Of a stretch of 64,000 nucleotides of DNA, positions 23,101-34,772 are shown piece by piece. The stretch comes from Melanocharis versteri (Eukaryota; Chordata; Aves; Passeriformes; Melanocharitidae). The notes under the pieces are model-generated. The model worked only from the letters and a program-made list of their open reading frames with translations, was not told the origin of the DNA and did no database searches. The DNA lies in the NCBI GenBank assembly GCA_013397845.1, contig VZTG01006780.1, positions 70,304 through 134,303 of the forward strand, written 5' to 3'. How positions within the stretch are numbered: position 1 is the stretch's first letter; every line of letters begins with the position of its first letter. Both the position numbers and the translations under genes were made by a program.

Positions 23101-26100
23101 CAAAGAAGCTTTAGACTGAGTTTTAGATTGGCATTGTCTTTGACTCCTGCTGCGGTGGAGACCATAAGTGACCTCACATTCAGATGCAGCACCAGGCACC
23201 ACTTCTGAGGGTGGCCCCCACCCACCCGTGAGAGCTGCACCCTTTTTCTTGAGGGCGAAATGCTGGGGGCAGGCAGGTCTGCAGCCACAGTTTGAACAAA
23301 TGTACCAATGGCACTTGCAGGCTGGCGACGCAGGCAAGCTGCAAATCAGCACTGGGTGCATCTTGGAGGAGTCCTTGGTGGTCTAACTTTCTGGGGGAGC
23401 CAGAGCTGCCAGGTGAAGGATGCCAGTAGTGGAGGGTGGTGTCACTTTCTGAAAGTGACATTGCTTCCCAATGAAGGTGGAGCCGTGCCAGCATGCTCAA
23501 GCACGGATTACATCTGACTGTGAGATTTCCCACAGCTCAGGGGAAATGCTGACATGGAGTAGGATTTGGGGTTCCTGTTGGGGCTCATTCCCAACACGGA
23601 CAGGTAGCTCTGGCAGGCTGTTACGGTGCTCCCCTGGGGACAGAAAAGACAATACCCCTCTCACTTGCACTGAGACCACAAGCTTGTCATTTCCTCAGAT
23701 CCAGCAGTATTTCTTTCAATGTGCTTCTAAGTGGGAGGGGAGGTAGGCTTGGAAAAAAGACTTGATGCTTTTTTCACATTTCCATGGACCTGCCCTGTCA
23801 AACTCAGTGGCAGCTTTGCTGTTAATTGCAACTCAAGCAGACACAATGTTGAGTGTGATAAAATCCAACAGAAATCTTTAAAACTCCCCAGATTACCTCT
23901 GGTGCTGCAGTTAATTTTTTGTCCGTGACTTCTCTACGAAACCAGATACATCTCATGCAATTCAAGAAGGCTTAGTGCCTTGACCTAAGTGCTAAGGTAT
24001 TGCATGATCTGCCTGCCAGATACCACAGCCCCGCTGCTACAGACAGGTAATTGGGTCACCACTTGTGAACTTTTGACACACACAGACTTACGGCCTGATA
24101 GCACGGATGCCCTCAAGCAAGTAAAGGCAATTCACCTATCCCCATGAATCTAACGAGCACTGAACTCCAGTCATTTGGTATAAGGTGGCTTCAATCCTCT
24201 CCGTTTCAATCCTACCTGGAGGCACAGAACTTGTCTATGTGGATGTCTTCCAGGAGATGCCCAAAGGAACTGGCAGAACTGCTGTGCTGGTGCAGTACCA
24301 TACAGGGACACTCACTGGGTGCTGTGCAGATGTGTGTGCAGTGCCCACTTTGGGACCCTCCACAGGGGCTAATGGTGTCCTTCAGCAGTTTAACACCATG
24401 GCAGGAGGTGTATGTGTGTACCTCTGTACTGCTGTTTCTGGTGTGTGTCAGACAGGAGGTGTCCTAAAAATGCCTCCACTCATCTTTCAGAAATGGAAAA
24501 TGCAGGGTTTGGTCAGCTCATCTCCCTCTGTCCCTGCTGTATGTGTGTATTCTGCATATTTTTTCCTCATAATCCATCTCAAGACACTTTCCCATCAGCT
24601 CATGCTGTTATGTCACTCTCCAGCGGGTGAACTCAGTATGACTAGGAAACACTGAAGGAAAATGAGATGCAGATGTGGTAACTGCATTAATATTCCCCTT
24701 CAATGCAGTTGCTGTTGGGGAGCTCAGGCTGTTAATTTGACTTTGCTCCCCCACACAGCATGCATACATCAAAGTGTCAATCTTATCTGCCTTTTGTTTC
24801 AGCCCACCTGCTTCCATGGAACAGCTTGTTCAATGTACTTGCATCGTCCCTGGTCATTCTCCATGGGTGCAGCACATCTGGCAGGGGCCACAGGGGACAC
24901 TGGAACCTGAGAGGGGCTTGGATCTGTGGTTCAGTTATGTCATGTCTGAGTGGTGCTTGTTTGTGTATTTTCAGAAAACCCAGAGTAAAAAAGGTTTTTC
25001 CCCATAAATTAATAGTGACCTCAAAGCTCCCATGGTGGAAAAACTGCTATGTGATGCAATGCCAGTAAAATAAAAGCAACTGCAACTTCATAGAAAAAGC
25101 AGTGATATTCTGATTAATTGCTCTGTTTTCTGGGGTTTCAGTAAAAATGTCTGCTGATTATTTCTGAAACTTATGATGACTGTCTAAGTGCATAACCCCT
25201 TCTTAACATCAATTTGGCAAACAGAAAAGGAAATATATCATACAATATTCCGCTTGTAGGGCCAAGTTCTGTCATTTATCTGCTTGAAAAGCCTCTGTTG
25301 ACTGCCTTGGGATTTCTCCCTGCAGAATGATGGCAGGACATGATCCAGACCCAATATAAATGTAATGTATGAACCAGTATATCTTCAGATGGAGAAAACG
25401 TGTGTGGAATTTCCCTGCGCTATCATGTGCATATTTTATAGGCAACTGCATGCACAGTTATTGAAAAGAAGCACAGACGTCTGTGGTTAGACATCAATGA
25501 CTATTGTGGGAGGGAAAAGAGGGAAACTGGAAGGCTTAGAATTTGTGCTTTATTGGTTTACTGAGAAATACAAGGCGAGAGAAATGAAAACAGTTTAGGA
25601 TAGAACTGTAAGGAGGGGAAATTGGCATTGCTGGCAACACTGATGAAATATAATGTCCTTGCCAGAAGAGTATAAATAATGGGTTTCCTGATAGAAAATG
25701 TTGATGAGGCCAGTAGGGGGGAGAGTATGAGGAAAATGTATGCATGTGGAAACTGAGTTTTATTTTGGCAGTGACTGAAAATAACCATGAAGCCTGGCGC
25801 TTGTAAACCTGGGAATCCTGAAATTAATAATTTTCAGAGTTAACTGTTGGAGAATGACAGCCCCATGAGGACCATTTTCTTTTCAGGTCTTGCATACCCT
25901 TGCCTATTTTAAGTCCCCAGACTCACTGCTGGCCACATAACAGCTTGTGAGCCAGTAGTTAGCCGAGATAGCAGCCTTCATTTCAACAGCAGCCACGGAG
26001 GCTGCGGAAAGCGCTGAGGGCAACGGGCTGTTTGGTTAAGGGCTGTGCTTTGGGCAGGTTTCACATTGCACACTTCTCTGCAGTACCTGATTGATGCCTT

Positions 26101-26223
26101 CCTTAGGTGTGCTATGTACCACCACAGTCTGTCCTGTGCTGCTCTCTCTCCACGGGGAGGAAGGTGTACCATAGGGTGCTCTGTCTCTTTGGAGCTTCTA
26201 CACCGTGGAACACTCGGAAGCTC
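20137..26223. other. Non-coding stretch, tRNA-like relic to old CR1
   Basis: No gene recognised. The 162-codon plus frame at 20646-21134 and the 156-codon plus frame at 24185-24655 have no recognisable domain. 24300-24560 is rich in TG/GTGTG but is not a clean microsatellite. 25080-25260 is AT-leaning (GATTAATTGC, CTTAACATCAATTTGG, ATATATCATACAATATT) and GGGCCAAGTTCTGTCATTTA around 25259 resembles an ancient amniote repeat phrase. 21900-22350 and 23160-23700 are ordinary unique DNA. A candidate regulatory block at 22861-22990 is listed separately. Confidence 0.55.
22861..22990. promoter_or_regulatory. Candidate conserved non-coding element
   Basis: An AT-rich run with CTTTAATTGCAGC, CAGATTTATTAGG, GCTTAATTGG, TAACGATGAAAATAAG and a TCATTGTATC (SOX-type ATTGT) core in 130 bases. 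The motif mix resembles vertebrate enhancers. There is no direct evidence beyond base composition and motif density. Confidence 0.22.
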
Positions 26224-26356
26224 TGGAGGTCTCTTGTCCAAACTCCTGCTCAGAGCTTCACAGGGAGATCAGGTTTTTCAGGGCCTTGCTCAGGCGCATT
26301 CTGCATGTCTCCAAGGATGGAGATTTCACAACTTCCCTGGGCTGTAGGCCTGCTTC
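26224..26356 (-). mobile_element. Old, highly diverged CR1 LINE fragment
   Basis: On the + strand, TGGAGGTCTCTTGTCCAAAC, CTCCTGCTCAGAGC, AGATCAGGTTTTTCAGGGC and TCCAAGGATGGAGATTTCAC followed by CTTCCCTGGGC occur in order. They match the reverse-complemented 3' end of ORF2 and 3' UTR of older avian CR1 subfamilies, whose consensus includes GTCCAACCTCCTGCTC, CAGGTTGCTCAGGGC and CCAAGGATGGAGACTCCACA with CTCTCTGGGCA. There are many substitutions and no octamer 3' end, so it is far older than the copy at 13171. Both edges are approximate. Confidence 0.72.
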
Positions 26357-27499
26357 ATCAAGTAGGATGATCCTTCTTTATGACTTTAAGTGATTGGTGC
26401 TGATCCAGGTTTTAGGCCTTTACAACAGAGGATGCTGCTATTCATTGCCTTTGGGGCAGGTTTGGGCTGCTTGAGTAGAAGCAGATGAAGGAAGATTTTC
26501 TTGGCTTGACAGCAAACCTCAGTATCAGCCCCAAGAAACTGGATCTAAAGAGGTTTCCACAAAGGCAAGCCTTAGGCTACCTGGCAGAGAGAAAGACGAT
26601 CCTGCGGGAAATAGTTCAGAGCACCTCTGTGAAGCTTCTCTTTTGAAATGCCCTCAAGAAGTGCTGGCCTATCTTCACTGATAATGGCAGGCATGCAGGA
26701 AGATTAGTTTCCCCCTTGCTTCCTATGTGCATCCGCTATGCAGGAGCCTTTCTACCATCAAACCTGGAATTTGCACCCTTTTTTCTTCGCCTGGAGAGAA
26801 AACTGAGGAGATCTGAAAAAGCAAAGAGGAGAAAGGTGGTGCTGAAGGGCACTGATTCAACAGCTTGGTTTTGTATACAAGTAATGATAATGCTGATGAT
26901 TCATCAGCCCTTCAGCTCTTTATCCTCTGCATAGTTTGTGACTGTCCTTCAACTGACTTGGGAGTTTGTTGAGATAGAGCAGTATTTGTGATCAACCACT
27001 GTTTTTCATCACCTGGGAGCTGGAAAGTCTTGATCTTATAAAGGATCTCATGGCCAAAGTCCCAAACTAAATCTACTGCCCTTAAGCCTGGTGGCTTTCC
27101 TCTATAAATACAAATGTATTGGTGGTTAAGATCTCAAAAAAGCCCATCAAATATATCCACACATGTTTAGGGAAAAGCAGACTGGTGATCAGTTAAAAGA
27201 CTAGCTACTCTGGGTCCCCAGCCCCATATAGTCAGACCCTGGCAGGTAGCAGAGGAAAAGAGTTCTCAGTGGGTAGACTCCTAAATGCTCTTCCTCAGTG
27301 CCAGGAGCTGCAGTCTGAACAGTCAAGCAGCATTTACATTAGATAGGGAAAACCAAAAACATTAACAATTGTCTAGACCAAGCACAACTCCATCAATTCT
27401 ACACCACTGCTTGAAAAAAAAATGCCAGAAGCTTCCTCAGAATTTTGCTTTCATATGCAAGCATGATACTCAGCTTGAGGATTGTCACTGGCCAAGGAG

Positions 27500-27640
27500 C
27501 CGTGTGGTGCAGTGATCTTGGTGGTGTGCTGCCCAGCTGTGGTTCAGGCCCCTCCATCCTGTACAAGCTCCTGGCTGGGAGGATGTTGCAGAAGTGTTTA
27601 CTATATCCTCTTTAAACTTCACCTGTGCTTAGTTTTCCTG
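27500..27640 (+). mobile_element. MIR-type SINE relic with tRNA-like head
   Basis: GTGTGGTGCAGTGATC (27502-27517) resembles the MIR/tRNA A-box region (TGGTGTAGTGGTTA). CTGTGGTTCAGGCCCC (27537-27552) sits at B-box distance, and CCTGTGCTTAGTTTTCCTGG (27622-27641) matches the MIR phrase CTGTGCCTCAGTTTTCC downstream. The order and rough spacing agree with MIR in + orientation. The copy is strongly diverged and Pol III-dead. The call rests on three separated short matches. Confidence 0.45.
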
Positions 27641-30477
27641 GCAGATAGGGCTGAACCTCCTAACTACTCATTTTGAAGGAAAAATACAAATAACGTGCAG
27701 GATGTTTCATTTCGTGTGCAACTCTTGCTTTGGTCCTTTGCTCCACGTTGGGATTTGATGTTGATGAAAAATTACAATGTGCTGCCACTTAATTGGAAAA
27801 CAATGAGGTCACTCAAAGCTAGTGGGGTACAGGTTGCTGCTAAAATTCCACGCATGCCGACGGGTTCCTGTGTGGCTCGTGAGCCTCTCTCAGACTGCCA
27901 GTGCAGCAGCATTCCCCTCGGAATAGTGCTTCCCTTCTGCTGCACTTGCAGCCTGGCTTCTCAAGAGAGCAAGGCTCATGGGGTCTTGCTTCACATATGT
28001 GTGAAAATCCCTGACAACATCTTTCAACATTTGGCAGATTTCAATCAAATTTTTCAGGAGGGTGGAGATCTCAGCAACTTCATGCTCTCTTAACAAGTTT
28101 TGTGAAAATAAACAGCCAGGTAAAGAGGAGACAAGTCCTCATTGATATTCCTATTGTGGGAAAGGCTAAGGTATGAGCTTGTATCTCCTTACAGCATCTG
28201 GATGGGAGACACAAAGCTCCGGGGTTTTCCCTGGTAACGGAGCTGTTTTTTCATTTCCCCACCCCAAGTCCAGGCGAAGCACTGCATAGCGGGAGGCGGA
28301 GCTGGGGCTGGTTTCCTATCTGCAGTAAAGATGGAAGTGCTGGAACTGCTGCACTTCGGGCTCAGTCAAGAGACAGCCTCTTCCTGGGCCCCTCTGGATC
28401 ACTGTCCACTGTGGCAAAGGCTGGTGTGTGAAATGTGTGCACGTCTCCTTCTGGCTGCTGGACCTTCTTTTTACAACAGAGCACAGATGCTTACCCAGAG
28501 TCAACTGTCTCTGGCCTCCTGTCTGCAGAATCTCTTTTATGAAGTAAATGTTTATGCTTTCAGACTCCCTCTAGGCCTGTATTCTCATTCAGCACATGGC
28601 TGCAGGATAAATCTGTTCTTGCAGTTAGCAAAGGAGTAAATGCATTCTCCAAAATCCTCAGCGAAACCATGAGAATTGGAGGGACACCAAACCCAAACAT
28701 TCTTCTCATTTACGCTGTTAGAGCTGCTGGGAAACTGGATATTTTGCAAAGGAGCTGGCTTTTCTTCCCCACTTCACTGCTCTTTTTTTTTCCTTGAAGT
28801 CTGCAGCAATGGAATGGGTGAATTATTTCCTGGGGCAGCTGCTGTGTAACATCCAATACTTTATTCTTTGAGCTCATAAAAATAAGCGCATCAAGAAGAA
28901 GAAAGTGGCAAGTTGCTCAGTGTTCCAGAGGATCAGGCGGCTCCAGAGATTTCATGTTTGTTTTCTTGGCATGTGCTAGATATGTCCATCTTTTCTCTTT
29001 CAGCTTCTGTAGGCACCACCTGCCCCTTGTTCTTCTTCAAAAATAGATGAAATAAATGAGACACAGGGCCTCGAGGGAGTGCCTAGGGAAGGAGTGGAAT
29101 AGAAAACAGTAGGAAGAGAGAGGCTTGTATCTCTCGTGAAGGGATGGAGATGATAGATTTAAAAAAGCCTTAAATGTCTGAACAGTTGGTGAAAACTGTC
29201 AGCCGTCACGCCTTACTTGCATACTTACATACCTCTACAGGCAAACTTCTATCCACAAATTAAAGGAACAGACATTATATAAATGTATGGCCTTGGCCCC
29301 TCTTATGGCTCCATTCCTCTCCAAGCCATGCAAGATGTCATGGTCCCGCAGCAAGGGGCCAAAGCTCAGGGCAAACAACTGGCTGCTCCAAATTGCTTTG
29401 CTCATATTACAGGATCCCTTATGCAAGCTCTTGGGGTGGAAAATGCAACTTCTTTCCCCTGGAAACAAAGGTTGAGCAGGCACTTGACGAGGTCTTTGCT
29501 GTGGGATCTGAAACATCCAGGCTAACCAGGAAGGAGAAATCTCTCCCTGGTTTCTGCCTGCAAGGCAGGCTGGAGGGAAGGGGAAGGTGTAACCAGCCAG
29601 ATGGGGAGATCAGTTAAGATGCACAGAAAAGGAAACCAAGGGCTGTGTGAACCGTGCCCATCAAAGTTAGCAAGGCGTAACCTCATAAGCTTCCTTTCAT
29701 CCGAGGCATGCTTCCCAACAGGCTTCCCATCATAAACATAACCACAATGTGCCCCTCCAAACAAATAGCAAAGCAGCACTTGGGCTCGAGGGTCACTTTT
29801 AAGGAGCCTGCACCCGAGAGGCACCCAGCACCAGTGGGGTCTCACCCATGGTGTTGTCATGAAGCACTGTGCACAGGGGACCCACACGCAGCACCCACTC
29901 AGGGCATCCTTCACCTCCTCCCCTCCCTCTCTGCAAGCAGCCACAGCATCAGCTGAGGCAAAGCTGTGCAACTTGTGAAAGCCCACGTTGCTATGCTGAT
30001 TCACACTCTCTGAGGATGTGGCCTGTCCTCACTGCCTTGCTAGCTGGTCTCCAGATCAGTATTATCTTAGGGATTTTGGACACTTGTGCACAGGAAGTGG
30101 TGATGTGCTGCAGCTGATTGCACTTCAGAGGAACCCCTACAGGCCATATTTCTCTGCTCCTTGAGATATTGGAGTGGTCTTCACTATTTCATACCTTTTA
30201 ATGAAAAAAGTGTTCCCTCCTGATTCAGCTTAGACGTAGGAGTGGCAGAACACACCCTTGGAACATTCTTTAGGCAGTTGAGGAGGGAACAAAATATACA
30301 TGGATATCTTTCATCCATCCTGTGCTGGTTTTTAGGCCTTGATACACCCTGATATCACTGGGACCGTCTTGGGCATAGAGAAGAGTGAGTGTGAGACCCC
30401 ATGAGTGTGTTGAGCAGCAGCAGGGTGTATTACCCTGCAATTCTCACAGAGTATGATTCGGGGTCCCCCTCCCCCTT

Positions 30478-30562
30478 ATCTCTCTGCTCATCATCTCCCC
30501 ATCTGTGAAATGAGGCATCTCTTTGCCTTTGGAGAAGGTTCTGAGATACTTGGAGGATTTGT
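30478..30562 (+). mobile_element. MIR/CORE-SINE relic, 3' half
   Basis: CATCTCCCCATCTGTGAAAT (30491-30510), followed by GAGG, corresponds to the MIR segment CAGTTTCCCCATCTGTAAAATGGGG. After an apparent internal deletion, GGTTCTGAGATACTTGGAGG (30538-30557) resembles the sauropsid MIR/CORE-SINE tail GCTTTGAGATCCTTGGATGA. It is on the + strand, very old and has no poly-A. Confidence 0.45.
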
Positions 30563-31263
30563 ACTTTTTTCATTGCTATGTATTTCTGTTTATGGGGTCT
30601 TTGGGGTTTAGTGAGTTATCTGTGGAGGTTGGGGAGAATGAGAAGGACATTATTTGAGGTGAAGGAAAGTCTGCCTGTGACCTTCTAAGGCCATAGCTCA
30701 GAGCACATTAAGAAAATGTACAGACAGAAACTTCCTGACCAATGCATTTTCTTCCTTATAACAATATATGTGAAGTGTTTTGAAGAAGGAAAAATACAGA
30801 CATGAAAAAAGTGATGAAATCAATAAATTAGTATCATATTAACAAAAAACCACTTCATCCACAGAATGAAGGTTTAAACAAACATTAAATAGGAAAGAAA
30901 GTTGCCTGGGAGGAAACCAGTGTTGGAATTAACTGTAACCAGATGCAAACTACCATTATCTTTCTGAACAATGTGAATTTATCTCCAGCAATAGTCCAAA
31001 GTGCTGCCACTTACTATAATGCTAGGACAATTGTTGGGGAGTCTGCTTTGGCAAGCTATATGCTTTTTTCTTTACAAAAGGACAAATTCTTGCATTATGG
31101 GAGGGATATGCATTGAGACATACATATTTTTTAAATTAAGCAAGTCCTTTCTTCTCTTCATGTGGAATTAACTAAAAAAAGACAAACGTGGAAACTTTCT
31201 TCCTATGCAAAGTCCTGACAAGCCATGTAGAGGAATCCAGAATGTCCCAGTGCCTCACCAAGG

Positions 31264-31346
31264 GTCTGCCACTGCTTTACTGCACCACTTGGAACAAGTC
31301 ACTTACCAACACGGTCCTTTTATCCTCTCTGCAGAAGGGATAAACT
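31264..31346 (+). mobile_element. MIR-type SINE relic, central segment
   Basis: TCTGCCACTGCTTTACTGCA, then CACTTGGAACAAGTCACTTA, then GCAGAAGGGATAAAC follow the MIR order TCTGCCACTTACTAGCTGTG, ACCTTGGGCAAGTCACTTAA, CTGTAAAATGGGGATAAT. Spacing is preserved apart from small gaps. The element lies inside a 133-codon open frame (31205-31606) that is therefore not a gene candidate. The fragment is inert. Confidence 0.5.
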
Positions 31347-34300
31347 ATCCTGAAGCGATCTTAGACAGTATGTTAAAAGCAGGATCCGGAATTGGCTACA
31401 ACAAGGAAAGGATCATGTTACTACGAGAGGGAAACCTCCTCCAGGACAGAAGCATCACAGTGATGGTCCGTGTAATGAAGAGGAGGTGCAATAATAAAAA
31501 GAGGGAGACCAAAGCCTTACCAAGGACACTGTCTGTGAATTTGCAGGGGCAACTGTCAACTAAGACTGGTTTGAGGATAAAGTCCACTGGTTCAGCATCC
31601 TGGTAGGCTTCCTAGTCATGGTTTGAGTCTCCCTGTGCTATTGAGTTGTCCTCCACAAGTAGTCCCATGGACACTGCTACTGCCCTGGAGCACAGCACCA
31701 CTCCAGATATGCTGGGTGGTAAGTCTCCTCCTAAATCAATCTTCAAAACAGGGATAATATGCCAGAGACCTTTAGTGCATTCACTAAAAGTAATAGTTTT
31801 CAAATGCTTCCATAAAGTGGCACAGCTGGAGTTTGAGAAGGCTTTTTATGGCTTTGTGTTTTGCTTTATAAGTAAAGAGCAGGAAGGAATACACGCTATG
31901 TATGGCTGTGTTTATAAGAGTGGAGAGATCTGGGTGTGTAGATTGAAATCCTGTGTGGAAGTGTGTGAAGCAAATCAAGTATGTCCTCGGGAATTAAAAT
32001 AAAAATAACCCGTGACCTTTCCCTAATGAGCTGTGTGAAAGGTTGGTAGTGATGGCCAATAGACTGCACTTGTCATAACAGCATCTCATATGTTGTTTCA
32101 CAGTGGGAGTCACAGCAAGAGCTCACTAGTCCTGATTTCTCCATCCATTTCCAGCATAGCATCCACTCTGTGCTGAGTCCTTTAACTACACTCATCCTTG
32201 CAGCTACAAATTGCTTTATGTGATTTTCAGCTGCTCATGGTATACTCAGATCCATTTTCTTTCAATGTGTAGTTCGTCCCATATGGTTTCCTTTCCCTAT
32301 CCTGCATTTTTACATGGAGGTGTGCGTGCCATCATGAGCCTTCTATTCATGGAGCAGTTCATTCTGCCCTGCCAGAGGGGGCTGGGGTTTTAGGAAACAC
32401 CGTGTGGTTGTCCACTAGCTCCCAGTTCCCAATAAAGGAACACTGCAAAGTCTGTCCTTGTGCATCTAATTTAGGTTAGAGATGAGCCTTTGACCCACTT
32501 TTAGATGTCAAGCAAATCACCTCCAGTGTCTCAGGCCAGTGTTAAGGGAAGGAAATCCATGCATTCCTTATGAAGGTAATATACTGGCACAGCATCATTA
32601 ATAACAGACTTTTACCTAAACTGCCAATGTGTACTTGATTTTCATTCTTGATAGTAATTTTTTCTCTCTCCTCTCCAATGTAGTAGTATTTCGTAAGTGT
32701 GAGAGCAGTAGTAACTGTGGGGCCTTCTGGCTTTAAAGTAAATGCTTTCCTCAGTGGGAAAATGCCTTCTGGTTCCACAAAGAGCATGCATACCACGCTG
32801 AAAAACAAAACAAACACTCATCAGATCTTCCTGCAGAAATCTGGGAACTTGGGTTCTCATATTTGTGTGTGTGTGTCTCTTTCTTTTTAAAGACTGATGA
32901 GGTTTCGTAGAGAGGAAAATGGCCAGTGTGAGGGATTTTTGCTGTTTGCTCATCGTGCTCGCAGGAGGATGTGAGAAGAGGAAGGAAGAGTCTCCAGGCA
33001 CAAGCACCAAGCCTGACCTCACCCCACGCCATTTGAGGTGGAGGGGTGCTTGTGGTGGGAGCAGAGCAGGGTGGCCGTGCTGGCACCTCCAGTGACATCA
33101 ACAGGTTTGCTGGCAGCAGCAGCAAGCAACGTGGCTTTGAACAAACCGAGCAAGAAGTTTGTTGGAGCAAATGCAGCTCTTTTGCTGCATAAGGGACTGC
33201 GGTCCATCCTTGTGCCTCTTTATTGTTCTTCTGAGGGCTTATTAAGTGTATTTACACTGGTGGCACCTAAATGCGTCCAATTCAGAAGGAAGGCAGTGTC
33301 ATCTTTTGTCAGATGAGCCAGACGCATCGTGCTGCCTCATGCAAGCTCTACATTCACCCTCGGGTTCTGGCACTTCCCTAGCTCGCTCTGATCCCCTAAT
33401 CCAATGTGTTTTGCTCCTCCTGAGGTCCTGGGGCTGGTGAGGAAGGGGCCCGTGCCCAGAGAGGCTGGCTATAGAGCTGGCTCCTGCTGGCATCCTTGGA
33501 TGCTTGAGGCTGCCTGCCTCTGCCGGTTGGGACCAGAGTATGCTGTGGCAAACACAAGAATTTATCTAATAAAGCAGAGTTTATTGGAGAATCAGTATGA
33601 ATCCATACAGCAAATGTAGCTTGCCCTAAGTTGTCTGAATCCCAACCTTTGATGTGGGAGTCTCCCTGGAATCCTTGGAAAAGTTTCAGGACTTGGGTTT
33701 CCAGCCTGGTGTCCACAGTACAGACCCTGGTGCCACCAAGACCCATATCCTCTGTGGATGTGCTTTTGGAGTTCCCTGCACAAACCAGCTGTGTTTGACC
33801 GACATGGCCCAGTTGTTCCTACTCATCCAAATCATAGGATTTCAGTGTTTCAGCAGTGGCTGTGTCTAGACAGTCACTTACCCTCTGCTCTCATGTCTCT
33901 TTAGAAACTTCGGTGCGAATATCTTCTTTGACCTTGCATGTATAATTATTTGTCTTCCGTATAAATAATGAATTTCTTTGTTGCTGGTTGGTGCCAATTC
34001 ATTAATATTTTGTTACCTTCTTGAGTTTCAAGCACACTTAGCATGTTTCCAATCTACTCTTGCACCAAAGCCTGGTCCTTTGCATGGTTCCTAGCATTTC
34101 TCCCAGATGCTACTTCCAAGTTTTCCATAATCCCATTCCCATTTAACTGTAGATCTTCCACTGATGTGTGCTATGACATCATCCTGTCTTAGCTTTTGTT
34201 CATGAAGAATGGGATGATTGTTTCCCTCTGCTCATGTATTCAGACTCAGAGACTCTCCTCTTCATTTTCATCATCTCCATATCAAACCCAGGAATCTCAG

Positions 34301-34675
34301 TTTTGCCCAGTGAGGGAGAAGGTAAGATATAGGGAAAAGTGGGACCAAACCTTGCACTTCACATAATACAGAGTAATTTCCCAAGGCATTTAGTACCAAA
34401 GCCCCACGGAAGGCGAACCCAAAATGAATCTGATGAGCATGTGGAAAGTAAATTCCTAGAAAGGTTGCAATGACACTGCCTCTGCTTCCCAGGTGATAGC
34501 TGGCCGTCACGGTTCTTCAGTTTTCCCTTTTGAAAACCAAGCCAGGTCAGGTTAGCACTGCATGTCTCGGGTAACCCCTCCCAGCACACGTGTGCTTCTG
34601 GGGGCAGGAACAGCAGCACCGCATGAAGCTTGGCACGGCAGAGCTCCAGCTTTGGTTAAGGCCCCCTCGGGCACT

Positions 34676-34772
34676 CCTCTAATTGAGATGCTTAGTATGG
34701 GTAATTAGTAAGGGCGCTAATTGTCCATTTTTAAGATCTCATCTTTCTCACAATGCAAATTGGCTGGTAGAG
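34676..34772. promoter_or_regulatory. Candidate enhancer: homeodomain cluster plus POU octamer
   Basis: Within 97 bases the + strand has CTCTAATTGAG, GGTAATTAGTAAG, GCGCTAATTGTCC and CAATGCAAATTGG. That is three TAATT(A/G)-type homeodomain cores plus a perfect POU octamer (ATGCAAAT, 34753-34760) with an overlapping ACAAT (SOX-like) half. The spacing is dense and CpG is retained in GGGCGCTAATT. This is one of the best enhancer-like textures in the window. Tissue and target gene cannot be told from the sequence. Confidence 0.35.

Noticed and set aside
27890..28096. Minus frame with a helix-like Leu/Ile/Lys pattern
   Set aside because: Looks amphipathic but matches nothing I recognise; too short and without splice support; may be part of an unclassified old repeat.
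31205..31606. 133-codon plus frame
   Set aside because: Runs through a MIR relic (31264-31346), so the frame is repeat-derived chance.
33868..33900. Further MIR-like phrase (CAGTCACTTACCCTCTG)
   Set aside because: Only about 17 bases match and no second MIR block is found at the right distance.
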